Source: Pseudaminobacter sp040049255 (GTDB lineage: Bacteria > Pseudomonadota > Alphaproteobacteria > Rhizobiales > Rhizobiaceae). Taken from it: DNA of 64,000 nt. The position numbers were made by a program, and so were the translations under genes. The DNA lies in NCBI RefSeq assembly GCF_040049255.1, contig NZ_JBDZDR010000003.1, positions 186,001-250,000 of the forward strand, read 5' to 3'. Every line of letters begins with the position of its first letter. The first letter of the stretch is position 1. Shown piece after piece: positions 30,039 through 40,905 of this stretch. A model generated the notes under the pieces. The model saw nothing but the letters and a program-made list of their open reading frames with translations. It searched no databases and had not been told where the DNA came from.

Positions 30039-30656
30039 ATGTCTCCGCACGATCTGAGCCGTTTCCAGCACCGCCGACGCCTGGCGCTTGCAGTCCTTAT
30101 CGCGGTTGTCCTGCTTGGCCTTCTGTTCGTTCAGTCGAGGCTGCCCAGCAGTGGCAAGGCTCATGAGTATGTGGAAGCCCTGGGCTTCGGACTCATCCTG
30201 TTGGCAATCCTCGGGCGGACCTGGTGCACGCTCTATATCGGCGGCCGCAAGGCCGCCGAGATCGTCGATACCGGGCCCTATTCGGTGACGCGCAACCCGC
30301 TTTATGTCTTCAGCGCCATTGGCGCTGCGGGGGTCGGCGCCTTGGCAGGTTCGGTGACCGTGGCCGTGGTCTTTGCAGTGGTCACCTATCTGTGCTTCCT
30401 CTACGTCATCCTGGTCGAGGAAAGATATCTCGCCAGCACGTTCGGCGATGTCTATCTTCGCTATATGCAAAGGGTGCCGCGCTTCCTCCCGAATTTCGGG
30501 CTCTTCAAGGATGCCGAAATGCTTTCGGTGCGGCCGAAGGTGCTTTACCGCACCTTCACCGACGGGCTGATTTTCCTGGTGGCTTATCCGTTCTTCGAGA
30601 TCGTCGAATATCTGCAGAACAGCGGCATCCTGCCGGTCCTTTTCCGCGTGCCCTGA
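30039..30656 (+). CDS. ICMT/PEMT-like membrane methyltransferase
   Basis: 205-residue inner-membrane protein with about five hydrophobic segments. The block GPYSVTRNPLYV and the C-terminal EERYLASTFGDVYLRYMQRVPRF are the SAM-binding signature shared by isoprenylcysteine carboxyl methyltransferases and phospholipid methyltransferases of the PEMT type. Bacterial members methylate varied small molecules or lipids; the substrate is not known. The start is uncertain between ATG 30024 and ATG 30039; I prefer the latter because ACAGG precedes it. It lies alone between the infC terminator and the rpmI promoter. Confidence 0.78.
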   Translation: MSPHDLSRFQHRRRLALAVLIAVVLLGLLFVQSRLPSSGKAHEYVEALGFGLILLAILGRTWCTLYIGGRKAAEIVDTGPYSVTRNPLYVFSAIGAAGVGALAGSVTVAVVFAVVTYLCFLYVILVEERYLASTFGDVYLRYMQRVPRFLPNFGLFKDAEMLSVRPKVLYRTFTDGLIFLVAYPFFEIVEYLQNSGILPVLFRVP

Positions 30657-30680
30657 TCCCGTAGCGGCGCGATTCAGCGG

Positions 30681-30709
30681 TTGCGCTTTGGCCGGCGCAT
30701 CGCTATAAG
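30681..30709 (+). promoter_or_regulatory. Promoter of rpmI-rplT
   Basis: TTGCGC (30681-30686) and TATAAG (30704-30709) are separated by exactly 17 bases, 115 bases before the rpmI ATG. The leader between them and rpmI contains a hairpin (TTCGGGC at 30761-30767 pairing with GCCCGAA at 30776-30782). Confidence 0.6.
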
Positions 30710-30823
30710 GCCGCGTCCAGAACCGTCCGGCAGGGCATGCCGTGGCGGTTCCTGTTGCTTTTCGGGCTTTGGTCGGCCCGAAGCGAAATAAGCGCAATCC
30801 AGCGCAGCAGAAAGGAAAGCAAA

Positions 30824-31027
30824 ATGCCCAAGATGAAGACCAAATCGGCCGCCAAGAAGCGGTTCAAGATTACCGCCACCGGCAAGGTCCTGTCGGCTGC
30901 CGCCGGCAAGCGCCACGGCATGATCAAGCGCACCAACAAGTTCATTCGCGATGCCCGCGGCACCATGGTTCTCGCTGAGCCGGATGCCAAGAAGGTCATC
31001 AAGAATTTTCTGCCGAACGGCCTCTGA
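30824..31027 (+). CDS. rpmI: 50S ribosomal protein L35
   Basis: 67-residue basic ribosomal protein with the family start MPKMKTKSAAKKRF and KRHGMIKRTNKFIRD. AAAGGAAAG precedes the ATG. rplT follows 32 bases downstream, and the two are presumably cotranscribed from the promoter at 30681. Confidence 0.98.
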   Translation: MPKMKTKSAAKKRFKITATGKVLSAAAGKRHGMIKRTNKFIRDARGTMVLAEPDAKKVIKNFLPNGL

Positions 31028-31059
31028 GCCCGGCTAACGCGTTTTAAGGAGATCATGAC

Positions 31060-31458
31060 ATGCGCGTAAAACGAGGCACTGTCGGCCACGCCAAGCACAA
31101 GAAGGTCATGAAAGCCGCCAAGGGCTTTTATGGTCGCCGCAAGAACACCATCCGTATCGCCAAGCAGGCGGTTGAGAAGTCGCTGCAGTACGCCTATCGC
31201 GACCGCAAGAACCGGAAGCGCAATTTCCGCGCCCTCTGGGTCCAGCGCATCAACGCTGCTGTGCGCGAGCACGGCCTGACCTACGGCCGCTTCATCGACG
31301 GCCTCAACAAGGCTGGCATCGAGATCGACCGCAAGGTCCTGTCCGACATGGCCATCCACGAGCCGCAGGCGTTCGCCGTGCTCGTCGGCAAGGCCAAGGT
31401 GGCGCTGGAGTACCTGAAGAACACCACGCCGAACGCTTTTGAAAGCGCAGTCGCTTAA
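31060..31458 (+). CDS. rplT: 50S ribosomal protein L20
   Basis: 132-residue 23S rRNA-binding assembly protein with RVKRGTVGHAKHKKVMKAAKGFYGRRK at the basic N-terminus and the globular C-domain (GLTYGRFIDGLNKAGIEIDRKVLSDMA) complete. The N-terminus is MRVKRG rather than the common MARVKRG. In several bacteria L20 represses its own operon by binding the leader. AAGGAG precedes the ATG. Confidence 0.98.
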   Translation: MRVKRGTVGHAKHKKVMKAAKGFYGRRKNTIRIAKQAVEKSLQYAYRDRKNRKRNFRALWVQRINAAVREHGLTYGRFIDGLNKAGIEIDRKVLSDMAIHEPQAFAVLVGKAKVALEYLKNTTPNAFESAVA

Positions 31459-31498
31459 AGACCAGCGCTTCCCAAGCTTCGACATCAACTGACTGGGA

Positions 31499-31531
31499 AA
31501 CCCGCGCTGGCACGGCTGGCGCGGGTTTTTC
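31499..31531 (+). terminator. Rho-independent terminator of rpmI-rplT
   Basis: A 9-bp stem AACCCGCGC / GCGCGGGTT with an 11-base loop and a TTTTT tract lies 41 bases after the rplT stop, upstream of pheS. Confidence 0.92.
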
Positions 31532-31605
31532 GTATGAAAACGGCATGAAACGGCCGGCAGGACGACACCTCGGATGACGGGCCGCAAGCGGCCGAAGGGA
31601 CGACG

Positions 31606-32691
31606 ATGACAGATATTGATCAACTCGAACGATCGATCACCGAGGCAATAGCCGCGGCCTCCGACGAGCAGGCGATCGAGGCCGTGCGCGTTGCCGCGCT
31701 GGGCAAGAAGGGCTCGATCTCCGAAAAGCTGAAGACGCTCGGCGCCATGAGCCCGGAAGAGCGCCAGACCATGGGCCCGGTCATCAACGGCCTGAAGAAC
31801 CGCGTCACCGAAGCGCTGGCTGCCCGCAAGAGCGAGCTGAAGGACGCCGCTATCGCCACGCGCCTCGCCGCCGAGAAGGTCGACGTCACGCTGCCCGTGC
31901 GCCAGTCGCCGGCCGAGCGCGGCCGCATCCACCCGATCAGCCAGGTCATCGACGAAATCGCGGCGATCTTCGGCGATCTCGGCTTCGCCATTGCCGAAGG
32001 CCCGGATGTCGAGACCGACTATTACAACTTCACGGCGCTGAATTTTCCGGAAGGCCATCCGGCGCGCGAGATGCACGACACCTTCTTCTTCAATCCGGAT
32101 GGGAAGGGCGAGCGCAAGGTGCTGCGCACGCACACCTCTCCGGTGCAGATCCGCACCATGGAGACGCAGAAGCCGCCGATCCGCATCGTCATTCCCGGCA
32201 AGACCTACCGCCAGGATAGCGACGCCACCCACTCGCCGATGTTCCATCAGGTCGAGGGCCTGGTCATCGACAAGACGGCCAATGTCGCCAACATGAAGTG
32301 GGTGCTGGAAGAGTTCTGCAAGGCCTTCTTCGAGGTGCCGTCGGTCAAGATGCGCTTCCGCCCGAGCTTCTTCCCGTTCACCGAGCCGAGCCTGGAAGTC
32401 GACATCCAGTGCGACCGCTCGCGGCCGGGCGAAGTGCGCTTCGGCGAGGGCAACGACTGGATGGAGATCCTCGGCTGCGGCATGGTGCACCCCAACGTGC
32501 TGCGCGCCGGCGGGCTCGATCCTGACGAGTACCAGGGCTTTGCCTGGGGCATGGGCATCGACCGCATCGCCATGCTGAAATACGGCATGCCGGACCTGCG
32601 CGCCTTCTTCGACGCCGATGTCCGCTGGCTGGCCCATTACGGATTCCGTCCGCTCGACATGCCGACACTGTTCGGCGGACTGAGCAACTGA
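31606..32691 (+). CDS. pheS: Phenylalanyl-tRNA synthetase alpha subunit
   Basis: Catalytic class II subunit of the alpha2-beta2 PheRS that charges tRNA-Phe. The 361-residue protein starts with the coiled-coil tRNA-binding arm (about 1-90). Class II motif 2 contains GKTYRQDSDATHSPMFHQVEG and motif 3 GFAWGMGIDRIAMLKYG. The phenylalanine-pocket segment FRPSFFPFTEPS is intact. pheT follows 22 bases downstream. The terminator before it suggests an independent promoter in 31532-31605. Confidence 0.98.
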   Translation: MTDIDQLERSITEAIAAASDEQAIEAVRVAALGKKGSISEKLKTLGAMSPEERQTMGPVINGLKNRVTEALAARKSELKDAAIATRLAAEKVDVTLPVRQSPAERGRIHPISQVIDEIAAIFGDLGFAIAEGPDVETDYYNFTALNFPEGHPAREMHDTFFFNPDGKGERKVLRTHTSPVQIRTMETQKPPIRIVIPGKTYRQDSDATHSPMFHQVEGLVIDKTANVANMKWVLEEFCKAFFEVPSVKMRFRPSFFPFTEPSLEVDIQCDRSRPGEVRFGEGNDWMEILGCGMVHPNVLRAGGLDPDEYQGFAWGMGIDRIAMLKYGMPDLRAFFDADVRWLAHYGFRPLDMPTLFGGLSN

Positions 32692-32713
32692 TCGAGCGGC
32701 AAGGGATAGAAAA

Positions 32714-35119
32714 ATGAAATTCACACTCTCCTGGCTCAAGGACCATCTCGAGACCGACGCCTCGCTCGAAGAAATCGTCGAGCGCCTGACCTCGATCGGC
32801 CTCGAAGTCGAAGCCGTTGATGACAAGGCGGCCCTGAAACCCTTCGTCATCGCCAAGGTGCTGACGGCCGCGCGTCACCCGGACGCCGACAAGCTGCAGG
32901 TGCTCTCCGTCGATACCGGCGCGGGCGCGCCTATCCAGGTCGTCTGCGGCGCCCCCAATGCGCGCGCCGGCCTGATCGGTGCCTTCGCCGCGCCCGGCAC
33001 CTATGTGCCCGGCATCGACGTCACTCTCTCCATCGGCAAGATCCGCGGCGTCGAAAGCCACGGAATGATGTGCTCCGAGCGCGAGCTTGAGTTGTCGGAC
33101 GAGCACAACGGCATCATCGAGCTGCCGGAAGATGCGCCAGTAGGCACCCCGTTCGCCACCTACGCCAAGCTCGACGATCCGGTCATCGAGATCAACCTGA
33201 CGCCAAACCGGCCGGACGCCACGGGCGTCTACGGCATCGCTCGCGATCTCGCCGCTTCCGGCCTCGGCACGCTGAAGACGGCGCCGGTCGAGCCGGTTGC
33301 AGGCAAGGGCGCGACGCCGGTGAAGCTTACCATCGAGGCGCCGGAACTGTGCCCGGGCTTCGCGCTGCGCCTCGTGCGCGGGGTGAAGAATGGGCCGTCG
33401 CCGAAGTGGATGCAGCAGCGGCTCATCGCCATTGGCCTGCGCCCCATCAACGCTCTGGTCGACATCACCAACTACATGACCTTCGATCGCGGCCGGCCGC
33501 TGCATGTGTTCGACGCGAAGAAGGTCGCCGGCAACCTCACCGTGCGCCGCGCCAGGGACGGCGAGAAGGTGCTGGCGCTCGACGGGCGCGAATATGAGCT
33601 GACGCCCGAGATGTGCGTGATCGCTGATGCGGAAGGCGTCGAGTCGATCGCAGGCGTCATGGGCGGCGAGCATTCGGGCTGCGACGAGAACACCACCGAC
33701 GTGCTGATCGAGTCGGCGCTGTGGGAGCCGCTCAACATCGCCCGCACCGGCCGTCATCTCGGCATCATTACGGACGCGCGCTACCGCTTCGAGCGCGGCG
33801 TGGACCCCGAGTTCATGGTTCCGGGCCTGGAACTCGCCACCCGCATGGTGCTCGACCTCTGCGGCGGCGAGCCCACCGAGGCCGAAGTGGTCGGCTATGC
33901 CGGCCACAAGCCGACAGTCGTTTTCTTCCCGCTTTCGGAAGTGAAGCGCCTGACCGGCATCGAGGTTCCCAGGGCCGAAAGCCTGTCGATCCTGTCGCGC
34001 CTCGGCTTCAAGCCGCTCGGCAATGGCGATGTGGTCGATGTCGAGGTGCCGTCCTGGCGCCCGGATGTCGACGGCAAGGCCGACCTGGTGGAAGAAGTCA
34101 TGCGCATCCATGGCGTCGACGAGATCGCGCCGCAGCCGCTTTCCAGCCACGATGCGGTCAACGGCAAGATCCTGACCACGCTGCAGATACGCAGCCGCGC
34201 GGCGCGGCGTGCGCTCGCCGTGCGCGGCATGATGGAGGCCGTCACCTGGTCGTTCATCCCGGCAAAGCATGCCGAGCTGTTCGGCGGCGGCAAGCCCGAG
34301 CTGAAGCTTGCCAACCCGATCGCGGCCGACATGTCCGACATGCGTCCCTCGCTGCTGCCGGGCCTGCTCACGGCAGCCCAGCGTAACGCTGACCGCGGTC
34401 TTGGCGATGTGGCGCTGTTCGAGGTTTCGGGCACCTATGAGGGCGACACGCCGGAAGCCCAGCGCCGCGTTGCCGCCGGCGTCCGCCGCGGCACGGCGAA
34501 GCTCGAAGGTGCTGGCCGCAGCTGGTCCGGCAATGCCGGCGCCGTCGGCGTGTTCGATGCCAAGGCCGATGCGCTGGCCGCACTCGAGGCCTGCGGCGCG
34601 CCGGTGGACAGGCTGCAGATCGAGGCGGGTGCGCCCTCGTGGTACCACCCCGGCCGCTCGGGTGTGATCAAGCTCGGGCCCAAGACCGTTCTCGGCACCT
34701 TCGGCGAGTTTCATCCGAGGACGCTGGAGGCGCTCGACGTTTCCGGCCCCGTGGCCGGCTTCGAAGTCTTCATCGACGCCATCCCCGAGCCCAAGGCAAA
34801 ACCCACCCGCACCAAGCCGAAGCTCGAGCTTTCGGCCTTCCAGGCTGTGAAGCGCGATTTCGCCTTCGTGGTCGACAAGACGGTCGAGGCCGGCACGCTG
34901 ATGCGCGCGGCCGCCGGCGCCGACAAGAAGCTGATCACCGGCGTTTCCGTCTTCGACGTGTTCGAGGGCGCTTCGCTCGGCGAAGGCAAGAAGTCGGTCG
35001 CCATCGAGATTTCGATCCAGCCCGTCGAGCGCACGCTGACCGACGAGGATTTCGAGGCGCTCGCCGGCAAGATCGTCGAGAACGTCAAGAAGCAGACCGG
35101 CGGCGTGCTGCGCGGCTGA
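32714..35119 (+). CDS. pheT: Phenylalanyl-tRNA synthetase beta subunit
   Basis: 801-residue partner of PheS. In order it has an N-terminal EMAP/OB-type tRNA-binding domain (about 40-150), the B3/B4 editing domain that removes mischarged tyrosine, the B5 domain, a catalytic-like core, and the C-terminal FDX-ACB anticodon-binding domain starting near AFQAVKRDFAFVVD. GGGATAGAAAA precedes the ATG. The operon ends at the terminator at 35144. Confidence 0.98.
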   Translation: MKFTLSWLKDHLETDASLEEIVERLTSIGLEVEAVDDKAALKPFVIAKVLTAARHPDADKLQVLSVDTGAGAPIQVVCGAPNARAGLIGAFAAPGTYVPGIDVTLSIGKIRGVESHGMMCSERELELSDEHNGIIELPEDAPVGTPFATYAKLDDPVIEINLTPNRPDATGVYGIARDLAASGLGTLKTAPVEPVAGKGATPVKLTIEAPELCPGFALRLVRGVKNGPSPKWMQQRLIAIGLRPINALVDITNYMTFDRGRPLHVFDAKKVAGNLTVRRARDGEKVLALDGREYELTPEMCVIADAEGVESIAGVMGGEHSGCDENTTDVLIESALWEPLNIARTGRHLGIITDARYRFERGVDPEFMVPGLELATRMVLDLCGGEPTEAEVVGYAGHKPTVVFFPLSEVKRLTGIEVPRAESLSILSRLGFKPLGNGDVVDVEVPSWRPDVDGKADLVEEVMRIHGVDEIAPQPLSSHDAVNGKILTTLQIRSRAARRALAVRGMMEAVTWSFIPAKHAELFGGGKPELKLANPIAADMSDMRPSLLPGLLTAAQRNADRGLGDVALFEVSGTYEGDTPEAQRRVAAGVRRGTAKLEGAGRSWSGNAGAVGVFDAKADALAALEACGAPVDRLQIEAGAPSWYHPGRSGVIKLGPKTVLGTFGEFHPRTLEALDVSGPVAGFEVFIDAIPEPKAKPTRTKPKLELSAFQAVKRDFAFVVDKTVEAGTLMRAAAGADKKLITGVSVFDVFEGASLGEGKKSVAIEISIQPVERTLTDEDFEALAGKIVENVKKQTGGVLRG

Positions 35120-35143
35120 TCTCCTTAGACATCCCCCTTTACA

Positions 35144-35173
35144 AAGCCGGGCCTCGCGCCCGGCTTTTCTTTT
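35144..35173 (+). terminator. Rho-independent terminator of pheS-pheT
   Basis: A 9-bp stem AAGCCGGGC / GCCCGGCTT with loop CTCGC followed by TTCTTTT, 25 bases after the pheT stop. Confidence 0.93.
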
Positions 35174-35226
35174 GGCCCCCCGCTGGCTAGGCTCGCGCCA
35201 CCAGTTCGGGCGGAAGGAGTCAAAAA

Positions 35227-36213
35227 ATGTTACGGTGGGGAGTTCTGTCCACGGCCAAGATCGCGCGCGACCAGGTGCTGCCGGCGATCGCCGATGCGGA
35301 AAATGGCGTGGTTGCGGCGATTGCCAGCCGCGATGCTGGCAAGGCGCGTGCGCTGGCCGACCGTTTCGGCGCGCCGCATGCCTTCGGCTCCTATGAGGAG
35401 CTTCTGGCCTCGGATACGGTCGACGGGGTCTATATTCCGCTGCCCACGTCGCAGCATGTCGAATGGGCGGCGAAGGCGGCCGAGGCCGGGAAGCATGTGC
35501 TGGTGGAAAAGCCGCTGGCGCTGAAGGCCGAGGACATCGCCCCGCTGATCGAAATACGCGACCGGCAAAAGGTGCTGATCAGCGAAGCCTTCATGGTGTT
35601 TTACCATCCGCAGTGGCGCAAGGTGCGCGAGCTGATCGCTGATGGCGCCATCGGCCGGCTGCGGCACGTGCAGGGCGCCTTCAGCTACTACAATGTCGAC
35701 CCCGGCAACATGCGCAACCAGCTTGCGCTGGGCGGCGGCGCGCTGCCCGACATTGGCGTCTATCCGACGGTGACGACCCGGCTGGCCTCGGGCAGGGAGC
35801 CGCTGCGCATTCAGGCGACCATCGAGCGCGACAAGGTCTTCGGCACCGACATCTATTCCTCGGTCAAGGCTGATTTCGGCGATTTCGAGCTGAGCTTCTA
35901 TTGCTCCACGCAGATGGCGCTGCGCCAGTCCATGCTCTTCCATGGCGAAAAGGGTTTCATCGAAGTGCATGCGCCGTTCAATGCCGGCGACTACGACCAC
36001 CACCGGGTCGAGCTGCACGACCAGCGGCGCAATGAGGCGACGGTGTTCCGTTTCCCCGGAACTCGGCAATACCGGCTGCAGGTCGAGGCTTTCGCGCGCG
36101 CGGCGCAAGGAAGCGGGGAGCCGGTGTTTTCGCTGGAGAATTCGGTGCTCAACCAGAAGGTCATCGACGCGATCTTCCGCGCCGGAGAGCATGAGGGCTG
36201 GGAAAAGGTCTGA
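35227..36213 (+). CDS. Gfo/Idh/MocA-family oxidoreductase
   Basis: 328-residue NAD(P)-dependent dehydrogenase. The Rossmann start RWGVLSTAKIARDQVLPAI lacks the classical GxGxxG and has the GxLSTAxI form seen in the trans-1,2-dihydrobenzene-diol/xylose dehydrogenase-like branch. EKPLALK contains the conserved Lys, and GALPDIGVYP the conserved Asp/His region. Substrates in this branch are sugars or cyclitols; the exact one is unknown. GGAAGGAG precedes the ATG. The gene stands alone and abuts the convergent M48 protease gene with no gap. Confidence 0.88.
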   Translation: MLRWGVLSTAKIARDQVLPAIADAENGVVAAIASRDAGKARALADRFGAPHAFGSYEELLASDTVDGVYIPLPTSQHVEWAAKAAEAGKHVLVEKPLALKAEDIAPLIEIRDRQKVLISEAFMVFYHPQWRKVRELIADGAIGRLRHVQGAFSYYNVDPGNMRNQLALGGGALPDIGVYPTVTTRLASGREPLRIQATIERDKVFGTDIYSSVKADFGDFELSFYCSTQMALRQSMLFHGEKGFIEVHAPFNAGDYDHHRVELHDQRRNEATVFRFPGTRQYRLQVEAFARAAQGSGEPVFSLENSVLNQKVIDAIFRAGEHEGWEKV

Positions 36214-37311
36214 TCACCAATAGACGCCGCCGCGCGTCGGGCGGATGCGCGGGCGGCCCCTTGGTGGGTTGAGCGGCACGTCGCTGGCAGGCGCATCGCC
36301 GGCCTGCGGCGGCTGCTCCATGGCGAAGAGCGGATGGAACGGTCCGCCGAAATAAGGCCCATGCGAGGGCCGGATGTGCGGAACGGTCGATATCCGCGGA
36401 CGCGGCGCCTCGAACAGCACGAAAGGCGCACCGGATCTGTTGGCGGCCTTCAGCGCCATAAGCCGCGAAATACGGTCCTCCGTGCGCGGATGGCTGCGCA
36501 GCACCGAAGGGTCGGGCAGGCGCCCGCCGGGCAGAAGCAAGTTTTCCCAGCGCCGGCCCTGGGCCGTTTCAAGCCTGGTAAGAGCGGAAGCAAGTCCGTC
36601 CGGGTCTCCGGTCAGCATGACGGCGCCCAGATCGGCATCGAACTCGCGCGTGCGCGACAGCGCCATCTGCAACAGGCCGCCGACGGTGGGCGCGGCCATC
36701 AGGACCAGCACGCCGAGCCACGGAACGTGGTGGCCGGAGCCGCCGACGGCGCCGCCGATGTTGAGGAAAAGCGAAAAAAGTCCCACCGTCGACATGACCG
36801 AGGTGAAGCGCGACACCATGTCCGCGAAGGCCATCACCTTCACGTCCTCGTTAGCGATGTGGCTCATCTCGTGGGCCAGCACCCCCGCCAGCTCGCGTGC
36901 GGAAAGCTTGCGCGCCAGCGCGTCGGTGATCGCGATGGCGGAATCCTCGCGTTGGCCGACCGCGAAGGCGTTCATGATCTGCGAGGGAATCACATGCAGC
37001 TTCGGCGTGTTGGGCAGGCCCGCCCGCCGCGACAGCTCGGCCACTATACGCAGCCCCGTCGGAAAGGTTTCGGGCGAAACGGGGCTTGCCTTGTACATGG
37101 CAAGCACCAGCTGCGGGCTGACCCGCCGCATGGCGGCCATGGACACGGTGCCAACCAGAAGCGCGAAAACCAGCCCTGAAGAGCCGGCGAAAGCCCATGC
37201 CGTTATGGCAAGAAGGAACAGCGCCGCCGCGCCAAGCAGCCAGGTGTGCAGCATGTTGGCCATGCGCTTGCGGCGCTGCGCGACGAGGTCGAGCGTGTAA
37301 TTGCGGTCCAT
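36214..37311 (-). CDS. HtpX-like M48 membrane zinc protease
   Basis: 365-residue membrane protease. Two N-terminal transmembrane helices (about 22-42 and 46-62) anchor it; the zinc site is HEMSH at 147-151 with the downstream Glu in REFDADLGA, and two further helices lie at about 170-210. A Pro-rich C-terminal tail of about 70 residues is unusual for HtpX and probably cytoplasmic. HtpX-type proteases degrade misfolded membrane proteins, which suits its position divergent from dnaK, but a shared heat response is inference. The ATG at 37311 lacks a clear ribosome-binding site; one at 37320 is possible. Confidence 0.85.
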   Translation of the reverse strand: MDRNYTLDLVAQRRKRMANMLHTWLLGAAALFLLAITAWAFAGSSGLVFALLVGTVSMAAMRRVSPQLVLAMYKASPVSPETFPTGLRIVAELSRRAGLPNTPKLHVIPSQIMNAFAVGQREDSAIAITDALARKLSARELAGVLAHEMSHIANEDVKVMAFADMVSRFTSVMSTVGLFSLFLNIGGAVGGSGHHVPWLGVLVLMAAPTVGGLLQMALSRTREFDADLGAVMLTGDPDGLASALTRLETAQGRRWENLLLPGGRLPDPSVLRSHPRTEDRISRLMALKAANRSGAPFVLFEAPRPRISTVPHIRPSHGPYFGGPFHPLFAMEQPPQAGDAPASDVPLNPPRGRPRIRPTRGGVYW

Positions 37312-37374
37312 GCGACACATATGGTGCTGCCGACCGAATTGCCCAATCCCGCGCCGGAGGTGGCTTCGAGGGCG

Positions 37375-37404
37375 CTTGCGCAGTGTGACGCCTGTTCTTA
37401 TATA
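37375..37404 (+). promoter_or_regulatory. Candidate heat-shock-type promoter of dnaK
   Basis: CTTGCGCA (37375-37382) and CTTATATA (37397-37404) are spaced by 14 bases between the octamers, resembling alphaproteobacterial RpoH-type promoters with a CTTG -35 and a C-TATAT -10. It lies about 120 bases before the dnaK ATG. Confidence 0.45.
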
Positions 37405-37526
37405 CCCCCAAGATCGCCGGAGCTGCCGCAGGTACAGGCAAAGCCAGCGAAAATTTCTTGTGAACCAAGGGGCTGCCGCCGGAACGCCTGATGGGTCCTG
37501 GCAGCTTGCTAAGTGGAGAGAACGAC

Positions 37527-39446
<1,920 letters not shown>

Positions 39447-39472
39447 CAGGCGTGACCCGTTTGCTACAAGGG

Positions 39473-39501
39473 GGCCCGGCGCGATTTTGCCGGGCCTTTT
39501 T
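39473..39501 (+). terminator. Rho-independent terminator after dnaK
   Basis: An 8-bp stem GGCCCGGC / GCCGGGCC with loop GCGATTTT is followed by TTTTT, 27 bases after the dnaK stop. Some read-through into dnaJ would be expected if the two are coregulated. Confidence 0.93.
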
Positions 39502-39641
39502 GCAAGTCCGGCGGAAAATCCACGTTGCGAAGCATTGTAACTCTGGTATCGGCGCTCAAGGCTTACTAAATCGGATGCCAGCGCCGAAGTAACGGACGAA
39601 GCGATGCATCAAGACATTGAACATCCGGGTCGCGGAGCAAG

Positions 39642-40763
39642 ATGAAAGCTGATTTTTACGAAACTCTGGGCGTCGACAGGAGCGCCGACGAGAAGGAGCT
39701 GAAGAGCGCCTTCCGCAAGCTGGCGATGAAGTTCCACCCCGATCGCAATCCGGGTGACGAAGCCTGCGAACACAAGTTCAAGGAAATCAACGAAGCCTAC
39801 GAAACGCTGAAGGACCCGCAGAAGCGCGCGGCCTATGATCGTTTCGGCCACGCGGCATTCGAGAATGGCGGCATGGGCGGCGGCCACGGTTTCGGTGCCG
39901 GCGGCTTCTCGGACATTTTCGAGGATATTTTCGGCGAGATGATGGGCGGCGGGCGCCGCCGCTCCTCCGGCCGCGAGCGCGGCGCCGACCTGCGCTACAA
40001 CATGGAAATCTCGCTCGAGGAGGCGTTTACCGGCAAGACCGCGCAGATCCGCGTGCCGACCTCCATCTCCTGCGACGAGTGCTCCGGCTCGGGCGCCAGG
40101 CCGGGCACGCAGCCGGTCACCTGCTCGATGTGCTCCGGTTCCGGCCGCGTGCGCGCCAGCCAAGGCTTCTTCTCCATCGAGCGCACCTGCCCGCAGTGCC
40201 ACGGCCGCGGCACCACCATCAAGGACCCCTGCCAGAAGTGCTCGGGCCAGGGCCGCGTCACCGAAGAGCGCACGCTTTCGGTCAACATTCCGTCCGGCAT
40301 CGAGGACGGCACGCGCATCAGGCTCGCCAATGAGGGCGAGGCCGGCCTGCGCGGCGGCCCTCCGGGCGACCTCTACATCTTCCTGTCGGTCAAGCCGCAC
40401 GAGTTCTTCCAGCGCGACGGCGCCGATCTCTACTGCAAGGTGCCGATTTCTATGACCACCGCCACCCTCGGCGGCTCGTTCGAGGTGGCGACGCTGGACG
40501 GCACGCAGACCCGCGTGAAGGTGCCGGAAGGCACGCAGAGCGGCCGCCAGTTCCGCCTCAAGGGCAAGGGCATGCCGGTGCTGCGCCAGTCAGCCATCGG
40601 CGACCTCTACATCCAGACGGTGGTCGAGACGCCGCAGAACCTCAGCAAGCGCCAGCGCGAGCTCCTGGAAGAGTTCGAGCGGCTCTCTTCGACCGAGAAC
40701 CACCCGCAATCCAGCGGGTTCTTCACGCGCATGAAGGACTTTTTCGAATCCTTCGGTGAATGA
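39642..40763 (+). CDS. dnaJ: Co-chaperone DnaJ (Hsp40)
   Basis: 373-residue type I J-protein that stimulates DnaK ATPase. The J-domain has HPD at 32-34, then a Gly/Phe-rich linker (about 75-110), four CxxCxGxG zinc-binding repeats (CDECSGSG, CSMCSGSG, CPQCHGRG, CQKCSGQG) and the C-terminal substrate-binding domain. The ATG follows GGAG. pmtA lies downstream, an order seen in other rhizobia. Confidence 0.98.
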   Translation: MKADFYETLGVDRSADEKELKSAFRKLAMKFHPDRNPGDEACEHKFKEINEAYETLKDPQKRAAYDRFGHAAFENGGMGGGHGFGAGGFSDIFEDIFGEMMGGGRRRSSGRERGADLRYNMEISLEEAFTGKTAQIRVPTSISCDECSGSGARPGTQPVTCSMCSGSGRVRASQGFFSIERTCPQCHGRGTTIKDPCQKCSGQGRVTEERTLSVNIPSGIEDGTRIRLANEGEAGLRGGPPGDLYIFLSVKPHEFFQRDGADLYCKVPISMTTATLGGSFEVATLDGTQTRVKVPEGTQSGRQFRLKGKGMPVLRQSAIGDLYIQTVVETPQNLSKRQRELLEEFERLSSTENHPQSSGFFTRMKDFFESFGE

Positions 40764-40767
40764 AAGC

Positions 40768-40793
40768 CAGGGCCTTTCCGCGGAAGGGCCCTG
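40768..40793. repeat. Near-perfect 26-bp palindrome at the dnaJ end
   Basis: The left half CAGGGCCTTTCCG pairs with the right half CGGAAGGGCCCTG with one mismatch. It begins 5 bases after the dnaJ stop. There is no T-tract, so it is not a classical terminator; it could protect the mRNA 3' end or serve bidirectionally. Confidence 0.55.
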
Positions 40794-40905
40794 CGCCGCG
40801 CGCTATTGGTTTCGTGCCGATCGGCCCTATTTTGCCTTGCGTGCGCAGGGTGGCTGCCGCTACGTAAGGCGACGGTTCGGGGGCGAATCGCAGGAGACAA
40901 TGCCG

